This document shows positions 33,219 through 41,482 of a DNA stretch of 64,000 nt, piece by piece (the first letter of the stretch is position 1; the number at the start of each line of letters is the position of its first letter). The DNA lies in NCBI RefSeq assembly GCF_002863565.1, contig NZ_PGUW01000002.1, positions 62,001 through 126,000 on the forward strand, written 5' to 3'. The DNA is from Bacillus sp. V5-8f (GTDB taxonomy: Bacteria; Bacillota; Bacilli; Bacillales; DSM-1321). Made by a program: the position numbers and the translations under genes. The notes under the pieces were generated by a model. That model did not search any database. It saw nothing but the letters and a program-made list of their open reading frames with translations, and had not been told where the DNA came from.

Positions 33219-34361
33219 TTAAGGTTTTAAAACAACTTTAATAACTTCATCTTCATGATCATTGAATATCTTGTAAGCGTCACTTGCCGCATCAATCGGA
33301 AGTTTATGCGTAATTATTTCAGTTGGGTCAAATTCGCCGGACGTGATTTTGTCAAATAGCATTGGCATGTAATGGATTACAGGTGCCTGTCCCATTTTGA
33401 GGTTTATATTTCTTTCAAATATGTTACCAAGCGGGAACATATTATACACGGAGCCGTATACGCCCGTTAACTGTATCGTTCCGAACTTTCTCACTGCATT
33501 TAGGGCAATCTTAATGGCGCTAATCGTTCCTCCTTGTAGCTTTAGCTTTTGCTCTACCGCTTCGACAACAGACTTTTTTCCATCCATTCCGACACAATCG
33601 ATCACTACATCTGCTCCACCTTCAGTTATTTCTTTTATGTGTGCTCCGGTATCATCAAATTGATCAAAATTAACAATTTCTACATTGTTCATCTTTTTTG
33701 CATGGTTCAAACGGTAGGGGATGTTATCCACAGCGATAACGCGTTTGGCGCCTTTCATCCAGGCGAATTTTTGTGTCATTAACCCAACCGGTCCGCAACC
33801 AAGCACAACAACAGTATCACCTTGCTTAACACCTGAATTTTCGACGCTCCAATAGGCTGTAGGAAGGACGTCTGACATAAATAACAAGGCTTCATCCTCA
33901 AGTTCGCACGATTCTGGGATCACAAACGGCATAAAATTGCCAAATGGTACTCGCAATAATTCGGCTTGCCCGCCTGGATGATTTCCATAGCGTTCAGTAA
34001 ATCCAAAATAACCACCGGTATCAGCGATTTCCTTATTAGGATTAGAATTATCACATTGGCTTTCCATATCATGCTGACAATAGTAGCATTGGCCGCAAGA
34101 GATATTGAATGGCAAGACTACTCTGTCGCCTTTTTTTACTTTTGTCACTTCCGGGCCTACCTCTTCAACAATTCCCATCGGTTCATGCCCAATCACATAT
34201 CCAGGCCGGGTCGGAAGGGCTCCCTGATAAATATGAAGATCTGAGCCACATATAGCTGTCGATGTAATTCGTACGATAATATCATCTTTCTTCTGTAGAG
34301 TAGGGTCCTCTACCTGCTTTACTTGAATATCCTTTGCTCCTTGAAAGGTAACTGCTTTCAT
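33219..34361 (-). CDS. Zinc-dependent medium-chain dehydrogenase (formaldehyde/alcohol dehydrogenase-like)
   Basis: A 380-residue MDR enzyme. Catalytic zinc region CGSDLHIYQG (Cys) and GHEPMGIVEEVG (His-Glu) are visible, structural-zinc cysteines lie in CGQCYYCQHDMESQC, and the NAD fold reads VVVLGCGPVGLM. The long insert with YFGFTERYGNHPGGQAE and the C-terminal layout resemble glutathione-independent formaldehyde dehydrogenase and threonine-dehydrogenase-like proteins of bacilli. AGGAGG precedes the ATG. It is monocistronic. The substrate alcohol or aldehyde cannot be fixed by eye. Confidence 0.88.
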   Translation of the reverse strand: MKAVTFQGAKDIQVKQVEDPTLQKKDDIIVRITSTAICGSDLHIYQGALPTRPGYVIGHEPMGIVEEVGPEVTKVKKGDRVVLPFNISCGQCYYCQHDMESQCDNSNPNKEIADTGGYFGFTERYGNHPGGQAELLRVPFGNFMPFVIPESCELEDEALLFMSDVLPTAYWSVENSGVKQGDTVVVLGCGPVGLMTQKFAWMKGAKRVIAVDNIPYRLNHAKKMNNVEIVNFDQFDDTGAHIKEITEGGADVVIDCVGMDGKKSVVEAVEQKLKLQGGTISAIKIALNAVRKFGTIQLTGVYGSVYNMFPLGNIFERNINLKMGQAPVIHYMPMLFDKITSGEFDPTEIITHKLPIDAASDAYKIFNDHEDEVIKVVLKP

Positions 34362-34477
34362 AAAAAACCTCCTAATATAATAGAATAGTTTTCTTATACC
34401 CTGTGATATTCGAAATAATCATAGTTATGACAAGCCCCATCCGCTGCAAAGCTGGTTGTGAGCTGGCCGCATCACGA

Positions 34478-34852
34478 TTATAAGAGTTTAGGGGCCTCTG
34501 CCAGGGAATGTGTGTCGTCTTCTTCTTTTTGTGCAAAATCCGTTCCCAGCAGAGAGTCTTCTTTGTATGAAGTTGGTCGATCCGTTACGGATGCCCCTTT
34601 TTGAATAGTTTGGTCTTTGTATGAAGTCCCATTGTTACTAGTATTTTTACTTAAAGTACTTTGAAGTGTATTTAAAATGGATCTGCCATAGTCATTACTA
34701 AGAAATGGGAGATTTTTGATTTTTTCAATGTTCTCCGGCATTGCCAAGGATTGGACTTGAGTCATCACTTTGTCGCGGGATTCCTTATTTCTTAGCATAT
34801 ATGCAGCTGCTCCTAAGGCTAAGGTTCCCATCATCATATTTTTATTTTTCAT
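34478..34852 (-). CDS. Small membrane-anchored protein, 124 aa, possible general-stress protein
   Basis: The N-terminus has one hydrophobic segment (MMMGTLALGAAAYML, about residues 5-20), then a charged helix (RNKESRDKVMTQVQSL) and a long Ser/Thr/Asp-rich polar tail. This head resembles YtxH-like stress proteins of bacilli, though the family match is not firm. AAGGAGG lies before the ATG. A SigB-like promoter lies about 40 bases upstream, which fits a general stress role. Confidence 0.65.
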   Translation of the reverse strand: MKNKNMMMGTLALGAAAYMLRNKESRDKVMTQVQSLAMPENIEKIKNLPFLSNDYGRSILNTLQSTLSKNTSNNGTSYKDQTIQKGASVTDRPTSYKEDSLLGTDFAQKEEDDTHSLAEAPKLL

Positions 34853-34888
34853 GTCTTTTCCTCCTTATTTTTAAGTGTAGAATTTCTT

Positions 34889-34912
34889 TTCCCCGATTAG
34901 TCTTATTTTAAC
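34889..34912 (-). promoter_or_regulatory. Candidate SigB-type promoter
   Basis: On the minus strand GTTAAA, 12 bases, GGGGAA. The SigB consensus is GTTTAA-N12-15-GGGWAW, so each box has one mismatch. Confidence 0.4.
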
Positions 34913-34920
34913 CATATACA

Positions 34921-35862
34921 AACCGGAAGTTTCATACATAGCCAGCATAGATACTATTAAACTGGAGGCAAACCAGACATACACTATGAAAATCGATGGT
35001 GCTGAACCCTCTCTTTTAGAATGGCCGAGCATGTTGGGGAAAGCTGCCCAAATAGAAGTAAAATCTGTAAAAGGGAACGGTCCGCTTTCAATAGATGGAC
35101 ACTTTTATTTAGGAAGCTTTTCTTTTTCGAATGAATGCGGGAAATATGTTCGCTCCATAAACATTGTTGATCTGGAAGACAATTAAAAAGTGTTGTCCCA
35201 GCTGAAATGCCCGCTTCCTGGAACATGGAATCATTGTCCCGTTCCTATCGCTTCATGCTCAAACATCAGGCGGAAGGGTAAGGTAAAGGGAGTATTTTGA
35301 TTGAATTCCTCGTAAAGTAAGATAGCAGTACAGCAGAGTATTCATCTAGTAGACGTTTGTGCTTCAAAAATCAGGGCTATTAACGGCTTGGATTTTATGA
35401 GGAGTTATCTTGTCGATAAAGTTGACACAGATGGAGATATAAGTAATGTTTCTGGGAGAGGGTACGGACATGGGGTTGGATTGAGCCAACACGGAGCAAA
35501 AATTGCCGGTGAGTTTGGAAAATCGTATAGAGAAATCCTTGCCTTCTATTATCAAAATACGACGATCAAGCAAGCTTATGAACCAACCATAGAGCAAGTT
35601 AACACGTTTGTTCCTTTTACTCTATCCAAGGATGTAGTGGCTTCATCGATCAAAAATACAGCAATATCTTTTGATTCAGAGGTTAACAAGGTATATTTTA
35701 AACACGAAATTAACGAGACTGCAAAGGTTAGTATTCTTGTGAAAGATTCAAAAGGAAAAGCAGTAGCCGCACTGTCAAACAATTCACCTAAAGCTCAGGA
35801 GACCAATGGGAGCGTGGGATGTCTCAAAAGCTGCCAATGGAAAGTTACAACTATTTTTATAG
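34921..35862 (+). pseudogene. Broken SpoIID/LytB-domain protein gene
   Basis: The pieces occur in family order but in different frames. First comes a beta-rich section ending YVRSINIVDLED. One to two bases are then lost, after which SVVPAEMPASWNMESL and LKHQAEG follow (the catalytic core of SpoIID-type peptidoglycan enzymes). The middle of the domain is deleted, and the C-terminus returns with SGRGYGHGVGLSQHGAK and REILAFYYQNT. A later shift separates WDVSKAANGK. No start codon or signal peptide is seen. The gene would have encoded a cell-wall or sporulation glycan-cleaving protein and is now dead. Confidence 0.8.
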
Positions 35863-35980
35863 AAAAGAAATCTGCATCAAATAAAGTTTATTATATCCTT
35901 TTTTTGGTTGTAGCCTTGTTTTATATAGATAGAATATAATTAGTCTGTAATTATTTACATACGGAAAAAGAGGGAAACGG

Positions 35981-37084
35981 ATGAAAAAACTTACTGGTAG
36001 TGTACTTGCATTCATTTTATTTCTATCAATCTTGCCTGTGAAATCGTTCGCAGCACAGAGTCCAACCTTTAATGATGATCTAGAAGCCTATTTACAAGAA
36101 ATTAGCGACATCCGAGGTTTTGAGGTCACCAAGGATGATATCGAAAACGTCCTTTACAACTTGTATGATGAAGAGTTGGCTAATTTTGAAAGCGTCAAAG
36201 GGGAAGAGGGGCTAACAGATTTCCTTGGAGAAGTAATTGCAGCAGATTACAGCAACCTTGAAGACATGCTGTCTGCTTATGAAATGACTATGGAAGAATT
36301 AGAAGCGTTATTGGTTGAATATGGTGAATCCATCGAGGATTACATTTTCGTCGATGACCTAGCACAATCAGTGGCATTCTATTTAAACCCGGAAGAAGAA
36401 TTTGATGAAGAATTCGATGAGGAATTCACTGAAGACCTTTTGGTTGCTTTTCAAGAAGAACTTGGTCTTACCGAACAGGAACTGACAAATCTGGAAGAAC
36501 ATTTAATGTCATTAGAGGAAGAACTTTCCACCCCGGAAGCCACAGCGAAGTTTGAACAGCTCGCAGAAAGAATGATGGCGTTTGAAGACTTTGAGACACT
36601 GGATGACTTAACACCTGAACAAGTAAGTGAAATACTTGCTATTTATGATGAATTATTCACCATGATGCACATGAAATTGGATTTTGTGATTGTGAAAAAT
36701 GGCAAGCAAACTCCAATTACATTATTGGAAGTTTTAAAAATGGAAGAGCTTTTCAATGCTAAGTTAAAGATCAATATCTACGATTTAGAAGGAAAACTTT
36801 TGGCTGACCTTCTCATCACTGGAGAAATGGTAGATGGGGATACTGTCAGGGATATCGGACAAGATCTTGGAACGGCAACGAAGAAAGTGGAAAACGTCGT
36901 AAAAGAAAAAACAAAAGTAAAATCAACAAAAGTAAAATCAACAAAAGTAAAATCAACAAAAGTAAAAACCGAAAAGGGTGGCAAGCTGCCAAAAACTGCG
37001 GGCAACTATGCAATGAACGCCCTGCTCGGCTTATGTATGATATTTGCCGGAATGATGTTGTACCGTACGTATAGAAGGGCTTAA
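35981..37084 (+). CDS. Acidic cell-surface protein with LPXTA sortase signal
   Basis: A 367-residue secreted protein. It has a signal peptide (MKKLTGSVLAFILFLSILPVKSFAA), a long acidic helical body (EEEFDEEFDEEFTED near residues 138-152), a Lys-rich repeat region, then LPKTA, a hydrophobic helix and a basic RTYRRA tail. The last three parts are the cell-wall sorting signal, of the LPXTA type used with class D sortases in bacilli. The style matches the processed acidic surface proteins of that group. No sortase gene lies in this window. GAGGGAAACGG precedes ATG 35981. It probably binds the wall of the cell or forespore; the ligand is unknown. Confidence 0.82.
   Translation: MKKLTGSVLAFILFLSILPVKSFAAQSPTFNDDLEAYLQEISDIRGFEVTKDDIENVLYNLYDEELANFESVKGEEGLTDFLGEVIAADYSNLEDMLSAYEMTMEELEALLVEYGESIEDYIFVDDLAQSVAFYLNPEEEFDEEFDEEFTEDLLVAFQEELGLTEQELTNLEEHLMSLEEELSTPEATAKFEQLAERMMAFEDFETLDDLTPEQVSEILAIYDELFTMMHMKLDFVIVKNGKQTPITLLEVLKMEELFNAKLKINIYDLEGKLLADLLITGEMVDGDTVRDIGQDLGTATKKVENVVKEKTKVKSTKVKSTKVKSTKVKTEKGGKLPKTAGNYAMNALLGLCMIFAGMMLYRTYRRA
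36911..36967 (+). repeat. Tandem 15-base repeat, about 3.8 copies
   Basis: The unit ACAAAAGTAAAATCA recurs at 36911, 36926, 36941 and partly 36956. It encodes TKVKS pentapeptides in the wall-spanning linker before LPKTA. Copy number could vary by slippage. Confidence 0.9.
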
Positions 37085-37127
37085 AAAAGTCTTTAAGTCT
37101 ATTAAATAACAGGATCTTTCGGTAAGC

Positions 37128-37176
37128 TGCACCCCAATTGTTTGGATAAGATCAACAGTTGGTGGTGCATTTTTTT
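37128..37176 (+). terminator. Terminator of the LPXTA protein gene
   Basis: TGCACCCCAA (37128-37137) pairs imperfectly with TTGGTGGTGCA (37159-37169), then seven Ts. Confidence 0.65.
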
Positions 37177-37349
37177 CATTTGAAAATCTGTTTAAATATC
37201 TTTTCATTCTTCCACTATAATGTACAAACTCCATGTAAAGCAGTCTTTCGTCATTAGAAGTGTACATAGTTTAATTTGTACTGTTTTATCTCCAAGTCCG
37301 TATAGGACAATCTTTAATTGGGGCAGGATGTTAAGAGGAGGCGGGCTAA

Positions 37350-37442
37350 ATGATGGACACTTTTGAAGTCATTTCATTGATGCTTAGTTTTGGGATGTTT
37401 GTCATTGCTGTTCTTTCTTTTCGTAACCGTAAAGATTCCTGA
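37350..37442 (+). CDS. Putative holin-like toxin peptide, 30 aa
   Basis: A 30-residue peptide from ATG 37350 (or the adjacent ATG 37353), with AGGAGG eight bases before. The sequence runs acidic head (MMDTFEVISL), hydrophobic helix (MLSFGMFVIAVLSF) and basic tail (RNRKDS). This is the pattern of the holin-like toxin family and of type I toxins of bacilli (TxpA/BsrG type: xxYESLxxMIxF..., membrane helix, KK tail). Its own terminator follows at once. I could not identify an antisense RNA promoter by eye, so the type I system remains a hypothesis. Confidence 0.6.
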   Translation: MMDTFEVISLMLSFGMFVIAVLSFRNRKDS

Positions 37443-37462
37443 CAATGCATAGTAGTCAGCTT

Positions 37463-37490
37463 GCAGTGGAAATTGTCCACTGCTTTTTTT
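37463..37490 (+). terminator. Terminator of the holin-like peptide gene
   Basis: GCAGTGGA (37463-37470), five-base loop, TCCACTGC (37476-37483), then seven Ts. Confidence 0.9.
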
Positions 37491-37638
37491 ACGTATAACC
37501 ATTTGGCTTTGATCAATATTTTAACTTTGGTGTAAAATGTTTCGTGAGGGAAACATTTTTAGCGTAATCGCATACTATTGTATCAAGTGAAATGTAAATT
37601 AATGCTTCAGCAAAAAAATGTTAGAGGAGAAGGGAGAT

Positions 37639-38439
37639 ATGGCAGAAAATTTATTGTTGGCATTCGGGCTGACCTTAATCGCCGGCCTTGCTACTGGAAT
37701 CGGAAGTGTCATTGCTTTTTTTACATCGACAACCAATAAAAAATTTTTATCTTTAACTCTCGGGTTTTCAGCGGGTGTCATGATTTATGTGTCTATGATT
37801 GAGATTTTTGTTAAGGCGAAGGATGCTCTTGTACAATCTTTGGGAAATGTGTTAGGGAACTGGGTCACCGCTGCGGGGTTTTTTGGCGGAATGCTCTTAA
37901 TCACTTTGATCGATAAGTTGATTCCAAAGCAGGGGAATCCACATGAATTAAAGAGTGTTGAGGATATGAACCAACCTATAAAGGAGCAGGAGTTGTTAAA
38001 AATGGGGACATTTACAGCTCTGGCCATAGGTATTCACAACTTCCCTGAAGGAATTGCTACCTTTACTTCTGCACTGCAGGACCCTGCGCTTGGCATAGCG
38101 ATAGCTGTGGCGATAGCGATACACAACATACCGGAAGGGATTGCCGTTTCTGTACCGGTCTATTTTGCTACAGGTAATAAGAAAAAAGCATTTAAACTGT
38201 CATTTTTATCTGGTTTGTCTGAACCGATCGGAGCATTAGCCGCTTATTTGATTTTAATGCCTTTTTTAAACGATGTTATGTTTGGCCTGATTTTTGCCGC
38301 TGTTGCAGGCATAATGGTTTTCATCTCCCTCGATGGACTGCTGCCTGCAGCAAAAAAGTATGATGAAGGCCACTTATCCATCTATGGACTGATAGGTGGG
38401 ATGGCAGTGATGGCCCTTAGCTTGTTATTGTTTATCTAA
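37639..38439 (+). CDS. zupT: ZIP-family zinc transporter ZupT
   Basis: A 266-residue membrane protein with about eight helices. ZIP metal-site motifs are plain: LAIGIHNFPEGIATF in helix 4 and AIAIHNIPEGIAVSVPV in helix 5 (HNxPEG twice). The GufA/ZupT subfamily imports Zn2+ and other divalent metals. I take ATG 37639, nine bases after GAGGAG, since the longer frame from 37618 runs through that site. It is monocistronic with a terminator. No Zur box was identified by eye. Confidence 0.92.
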   Translation: MAENLLLAFGLTLIAGLATGIGSVIAFFTSTTNKKFLSLTLGFSAGVMIYVSMIEIFVKAKDALVQSLGNVLGNWVTAAGFFGGMLLITLIDKLIPKQGNPHELKSVEDMNQPIKEQELLKMGTFTALAIGIHNFPEGIATFTSALQDPALGIAIAVAIAIHNIPEGIAVSVPVYFATGNKKKAFKLSFLSGLSEPIGALAAYLILMPFLNDVMFGLIFAAVAGIMVFISLDGLLPAAKKYDEGHLSIYGLIGGMAVMALSLLLFI

Positions 38440-38482
38440 TAGTGATTTACCGTCATACCATTGTAAACGGCCGTTAATTTCA

Positions 38483-38521
38483 GGAAGGCAAACGAGTGTT
38501 AGCGCAGTCTGCCTTCTTTTT
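38483..38521 (+). terminator. Terminator of zupT
   Basis: GAAGGCA (38484-38490) pairs with TGCCTTC (38510-38516), then five Ts. Confidence 0.75.
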
Positions 38522-38711
38522 GTTAGGCTCCCACTAATTAATCCTCTATCTAAACAAAACTTACATCATGAAGTTCAACGAGTTATTTTTTGTCTTCCCA
38601 AATTACTGCTGTTGCTTCTTTTAGATACGGAGATTACATACATTCGTTTGAATTATAAACAAACAGATTATGGAGTACCCAGCATAACGAAAGGACAGTA
38701 GAATAATGAAA

Positions 38712-38744
38712 TAAAAAAAACGGCCAACCAGAAAGCTCTGGTTG
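38712..38744 (-). terminator. Terminator of the Asp/Arg-rich protein gene
   Basis: On the minus strand CAACCAGA, GCTT, TCTGGTTG, then GCCG and eight Ts. Confidence 0.85.
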
Positions 38745-38753
38745 ACTGGGTTC

Positions 38754-39068
38754 TTATCTATCAACGTCAACGTTCTGGTTTTGGTCCGCTTCCTGGTCCT
38801 GGTTAGTATCTTGCTCTTGATCTGCCTCTGAATCGGAGTTGGAAGTGGATCTAGAACGTACACGTGCTCTTGAATCAGAATCTACATCAATATCGAGTGA
38901 AATTCTGGAATTTCCGGAATTTGAAAGTTTAGCAACGTTTCTATTGTGGTCGGAATTTCTTACTTTATTATCGTTTTCTACATCGTTTCTATTTCGTGAA
39001 TCAAATTCATTATCAAAATTGTTGTCAACATCAAAGTCCGCGCGTGCGCGGCTATCTGAATCAGCCAT
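38754..39068 (-). CDS. Low-complexity Asp/Asn/Arg-rich protein, 104 aa
   Basis: A 104-residue disordered protein. It begins MADSDSRARADFDVD and carries a second copy of that theme (DIDVDSDSRARVRSRS, about residues 59-74). It ends in an Asp/Gln/Asn-rich tail (DQEQDTNQDQEADQNQNVD). Only one Leu/Ile cluster interrupts it; no aromatic core, Cys or membrane segment is present. AAGGAGG lies before the ATG and a strong terminator follows. Mixed acidic-basic repeats of this type occur in spore-coat or desiccation-linked proteins of bacilli, but I cannot name the family. Confidence 0.72.
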   Translation of the reverse strand: MADSDSRARADFDVDNNFDNEFDSRNRNDVENDNKVRNSDHNRNVAKLSNSGNSRISLDIDVDSDSRARVRSRSTSNSDSEADQEQDTNQDQEADQNQNVDVDR

Positions 39069-39230
39069 TCTTTTTCCTCCTTTACATTTATATGAGCAAT
39101 ATATTCATGCATGGTAATAAGGGATAGACGTATTAATCAGGTTAAGAGTGGATTTCTATTCATCGAAAGAAAATGATGGAAAGCCTGCAAAAAAGTGGAT
39201 CAAACCTTAGGGAGTTTCCTGAAGCTTACG

Positions 39231-39262
39231 CAAAAAAACAGGCCCTAAGTATAGAGCCTGCT
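39231..39262 (-). terminator. Terminator of the cold-shock gene
   Basis: On the minus strand CAGGC, 12-base loop, GCCTG, then seven Ts (39232-39238 as As). Confidence 0.75.
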
Positions 39263-39279
39263 TGTATATTTTCTAGCAA

Positions 39280-39480
39280 TTATAATTTTACAACGTTGGC
39301 AGCTTGAGGTCCGCGAGAGCCTTGTTCTACTTCAAAAGAAACCTCTTGTCCTTCTTCTAGACTTTTGAAGCCTTCTCCTTGGATTGCTGAAAAGTGGACA
39401 AATACATCATCTCCACCTTCGCGTTCGATGAAACCAAAACCTTTTTCTGCATTAAACCATTTTACTTTGCCTTGTTCCAT
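39280..39480 (-). CDS. Cold-shock protein, CspA/CspB family
   Basis: A 66-residue OB-fold protein with both RNA-binding motifs: KGFGFIE (RNP1) and VFVHF (RNP2), ending PQAANVVKL. It binds single-stranded RNA and DNA as a chaperone at low temperature or in stationary phase. AGGAGGC precedes the ATG. The 5' leader is about 110 nt if the TATAAT at 39596-39601 is used, as expected for csp genes whose leader controls translation. Which paralogue (CspB, C or D) cannot be told by eye. Confidence 0.95.
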   Translation of the reverse strand: MEQGKVKWFNAEKGFGFIEREGGDDVFVHFSAIQGEGFKSLEEGQEVSFEVEQGSRGPQAANVVKL

Positions 39481-39601
39481 TTTTGTTGCCTCCTAGTGCG
39501 TTAACACACAAAATATTACTATCCTTGCTCTTAGTGAGATAAGACAAAATGTGTAAACTTTTACTGTCCATTTCACCGAACAAAAATAATTCAATATTAT
39601 A
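39481..39601 (-). promoter_or_regulatory. Long 5' leader and -10 box of the cold-shock gene
   Basis: TATAAT on the minus strand at 39596-39601; a TTGATA further upstream is spaced about 20 bases, wider than normal. The leader of about 110 nt is typical of csp mRNAs. Confidence 0.4.
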
Positions 39602-40030
39602 GTAACAGGAAATGGAAAAGATATCAAATCCCTAACAACCTTTTTTTAAAAACCAAAAGCAAACTACTTTGGTAAACAGGGGAATTTCAAGGACTAAATA
39701 GAACGGCAAAAAGAGCCTTTCCTGATATACATTGAAACAAAATAAACGGGAATATCCATTGTTCATTTGAAGCGGTTGCTGTAAGCGGGCAAACGCTTTT
39801 TATAAGTTGTGACACCATCTACACGGCACTAACCATTTCTTTACTGTCTTCACCTTCTGATATGTTTTGTATAAAGAAAACACAATGTACTTTTACTCAT
39901 CCTTTTATGCTATATGTAATGTTTTTGGACAGATGAAAGACAATCGTGAATAGCTTTGTCATATTTTTTGGCCAAACTCCATAAATTTTATTAATTTTGA
40001 TCAATTAAATCAAGGGAGGACGACGACTTA
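39602..40030. other. Intergenic stretch without a recognised gene
   Basis: AT-rich, with only short frames lacking ribosome-binding sites. A cre-like GCAAACGCTTTTT near 39787 is too degenerate to call. Confidence 0.5.
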
Positions 40031-40363
40031 ATGCATATAAAAAGTATACCACTAATCGTGATATTATTTGGGATAGCAATCATTTCATATATAGAAACGA
40101 AAGACCATGAGGTGATGGAAAAGCTCCCGGCCAATATTCCCATGAGCCAGATGGAGGAACCGGTTAACAGTGAAGCAGAAGAAGATGATACGTCAGGAAT
40201 CATGCCGGAATTCGAAAAGGTTTTGGTCGAATCGGAAACAATCGACGGGGAAATTGTTGAGAAATACCAGGAGGTGGAGATATATAAATCCGAAGACGGA
40301 ACAGTTCTAAAAAGAATTCCTACCAATTATTATGACTATATCCGATATCGTAGTGACGATTAG
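40031..40363 (+). CDS. Hypothetical secreted or membrane-anchored acidic protein, 110 aa
   Basis: Begins with a short hydrophobic segment (IPLIVILFGIAIISYI, residues about 6-21) that could be a signal anchor. A 90-residue acidic region follows (EEPVNSEAEEDDTSG, VESETIDGEIVEKYQEVEIY) and ends NYYDYIRYRSDD. GGGAGG lies 11 bases before ATG 40031. No family is recognised. It probably faces the outside of the membrane. Confidence 0.6.
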   Translation: MHIKSIPLIVILFGIAIISYIETKDHEVMEKLPANIPMSQMEEPVNSEAEEDDTSGIMPEFEKVLVESETIDGEIVEKYQEVEIYKSEDGTVLKRIPTNYYDYIRYRSDD

Positions 40364-40540
40364 GATTTAATATATAACGTCCAAATTAAGTCCACTTACT
40401 AAGCTCTAACAGATTAAGAATCACAACAAAGGCTTTTTTCAGCATACACATTTATAATAATATAGTATAATACAAGTTAAATTAAGTTCCTTCACTTTTA
40501 ATAAACTATATTAAATACTTAGAAGGTGTGGGCGAAAGAA

Positions 40541-41356
40541 ATGACAATGACTTTAAAAGTCTCTTAATACTTTATCGATCAAGCACAATCTCTAGCTGTT
40601 GAAATCGTTAATGGCGTTATTCAGAAAATAAATGGAAGCATAAGTGAACATGAAAAAGAACGAGCAATGAAAATGTATGTGGAGTTCATCGGTTTTTTAG
40701 GGACCGCTTTCTCTGAAGATAAAGAGGGAGTACCCGCTGAACTTCTTAAGTGGAGTAAAGAAAATGGCGAAAGAATAGCTGCTGCAGGAGAAAAGATTTC
40801 GAACGAAGTCGTTCGTTACCCGCCAACGAGGGAAGTCTTCACCGATATCTTAACGAAAATCGGAACAGAGTTAAAGCTTTCTCTTGAAGAAAACAGTTTT
40901 TTAATAAAACGAGTCAATTCATTGCTAGACATCAGCCTAAATGAAGCTGTCTTTGCATTTGAGCGTCGTACCGAAAAAATGTTGGAAGAGAATAAAATGG
41001 AAATGGCTAAATTATCAGCACCCATTGTTCCCATTCGAGAGGGTATCGCCGTTCTTCCTTTAATTGGTTCCATTGATCATTACAGAGCACAATATATAAT
41101 GGACAATGTTGTTCCCAAAATTGCAAACCTTCAGTTAGATTACCTGATTGCCGACTTTTCAGGAATTTTGGATATAGATGAAGAAGTTGCTTTCTACCTC
41201 AATCAAATATCAAGTGTACTCAACTTGTTAGGGGTGAAAGTAATTATAACAGGATTGCGGCCTGAGTTAGTTAAAACAGTGGTAAAAGCAACAATTAATG
41301 TTTCTTCCATTGCAACGTTTGGTCATCTTAAACAAGCATTAGATAGCTTAGAATAA
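40541..41356 (+). pseudogene. RsbR-like STAS protein gene with an early in-frame stop
   Basis: After an AAGGTGTGGG site, ATG 40541 opens MTMTLKVS and then meets TAA at 40565-40567. The same frame continues unbroken for 263 residues, beginning YFIDQAQSLAVEIVNGVIQ and ending in a STAS domain (SAPIVPIREGIAVLPLIGSI, LDYLIADFSGI, LNLLGVKVIITGL). RsbR paralogues regulate the SigB stressosome. Either the stop kills the gene, or translation restarts inside, for example at ATG 40667, which has only a weak site and would cut the N-terminal globin-like domain. A base-call error is also possible. Confidence 0.72.
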
Positions 41357-41426
41357 TAAGTGCCAATGCAAAAAGTCCATTACTTTTTTTGCAAAATATT
41401 TAATTGAATGATTCACAAATTTAATC

Positions 41427-41464
41427 CAAAAAAACGGCCCTCAGATTTATGAAAATCGAGGGCT
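41427..41464. terminator. Shared terminator between the RsbR-like and catalase genes
   Basis: GCCCTC (41437-41442) pairs with GAGGGC (41458-41463). An A tract precedes and Ts follow, so it can act on both strands. Confidence 0.75.
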
Positions 41465-41482
41465 AGTTTTATATCTTATGGA

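Noticed and set aside
39787-39803. cre-like sequence GCAAACGCTTTTT
   Set aside because: Only the centre resembles a CcpA site and no gene start fits nearby.
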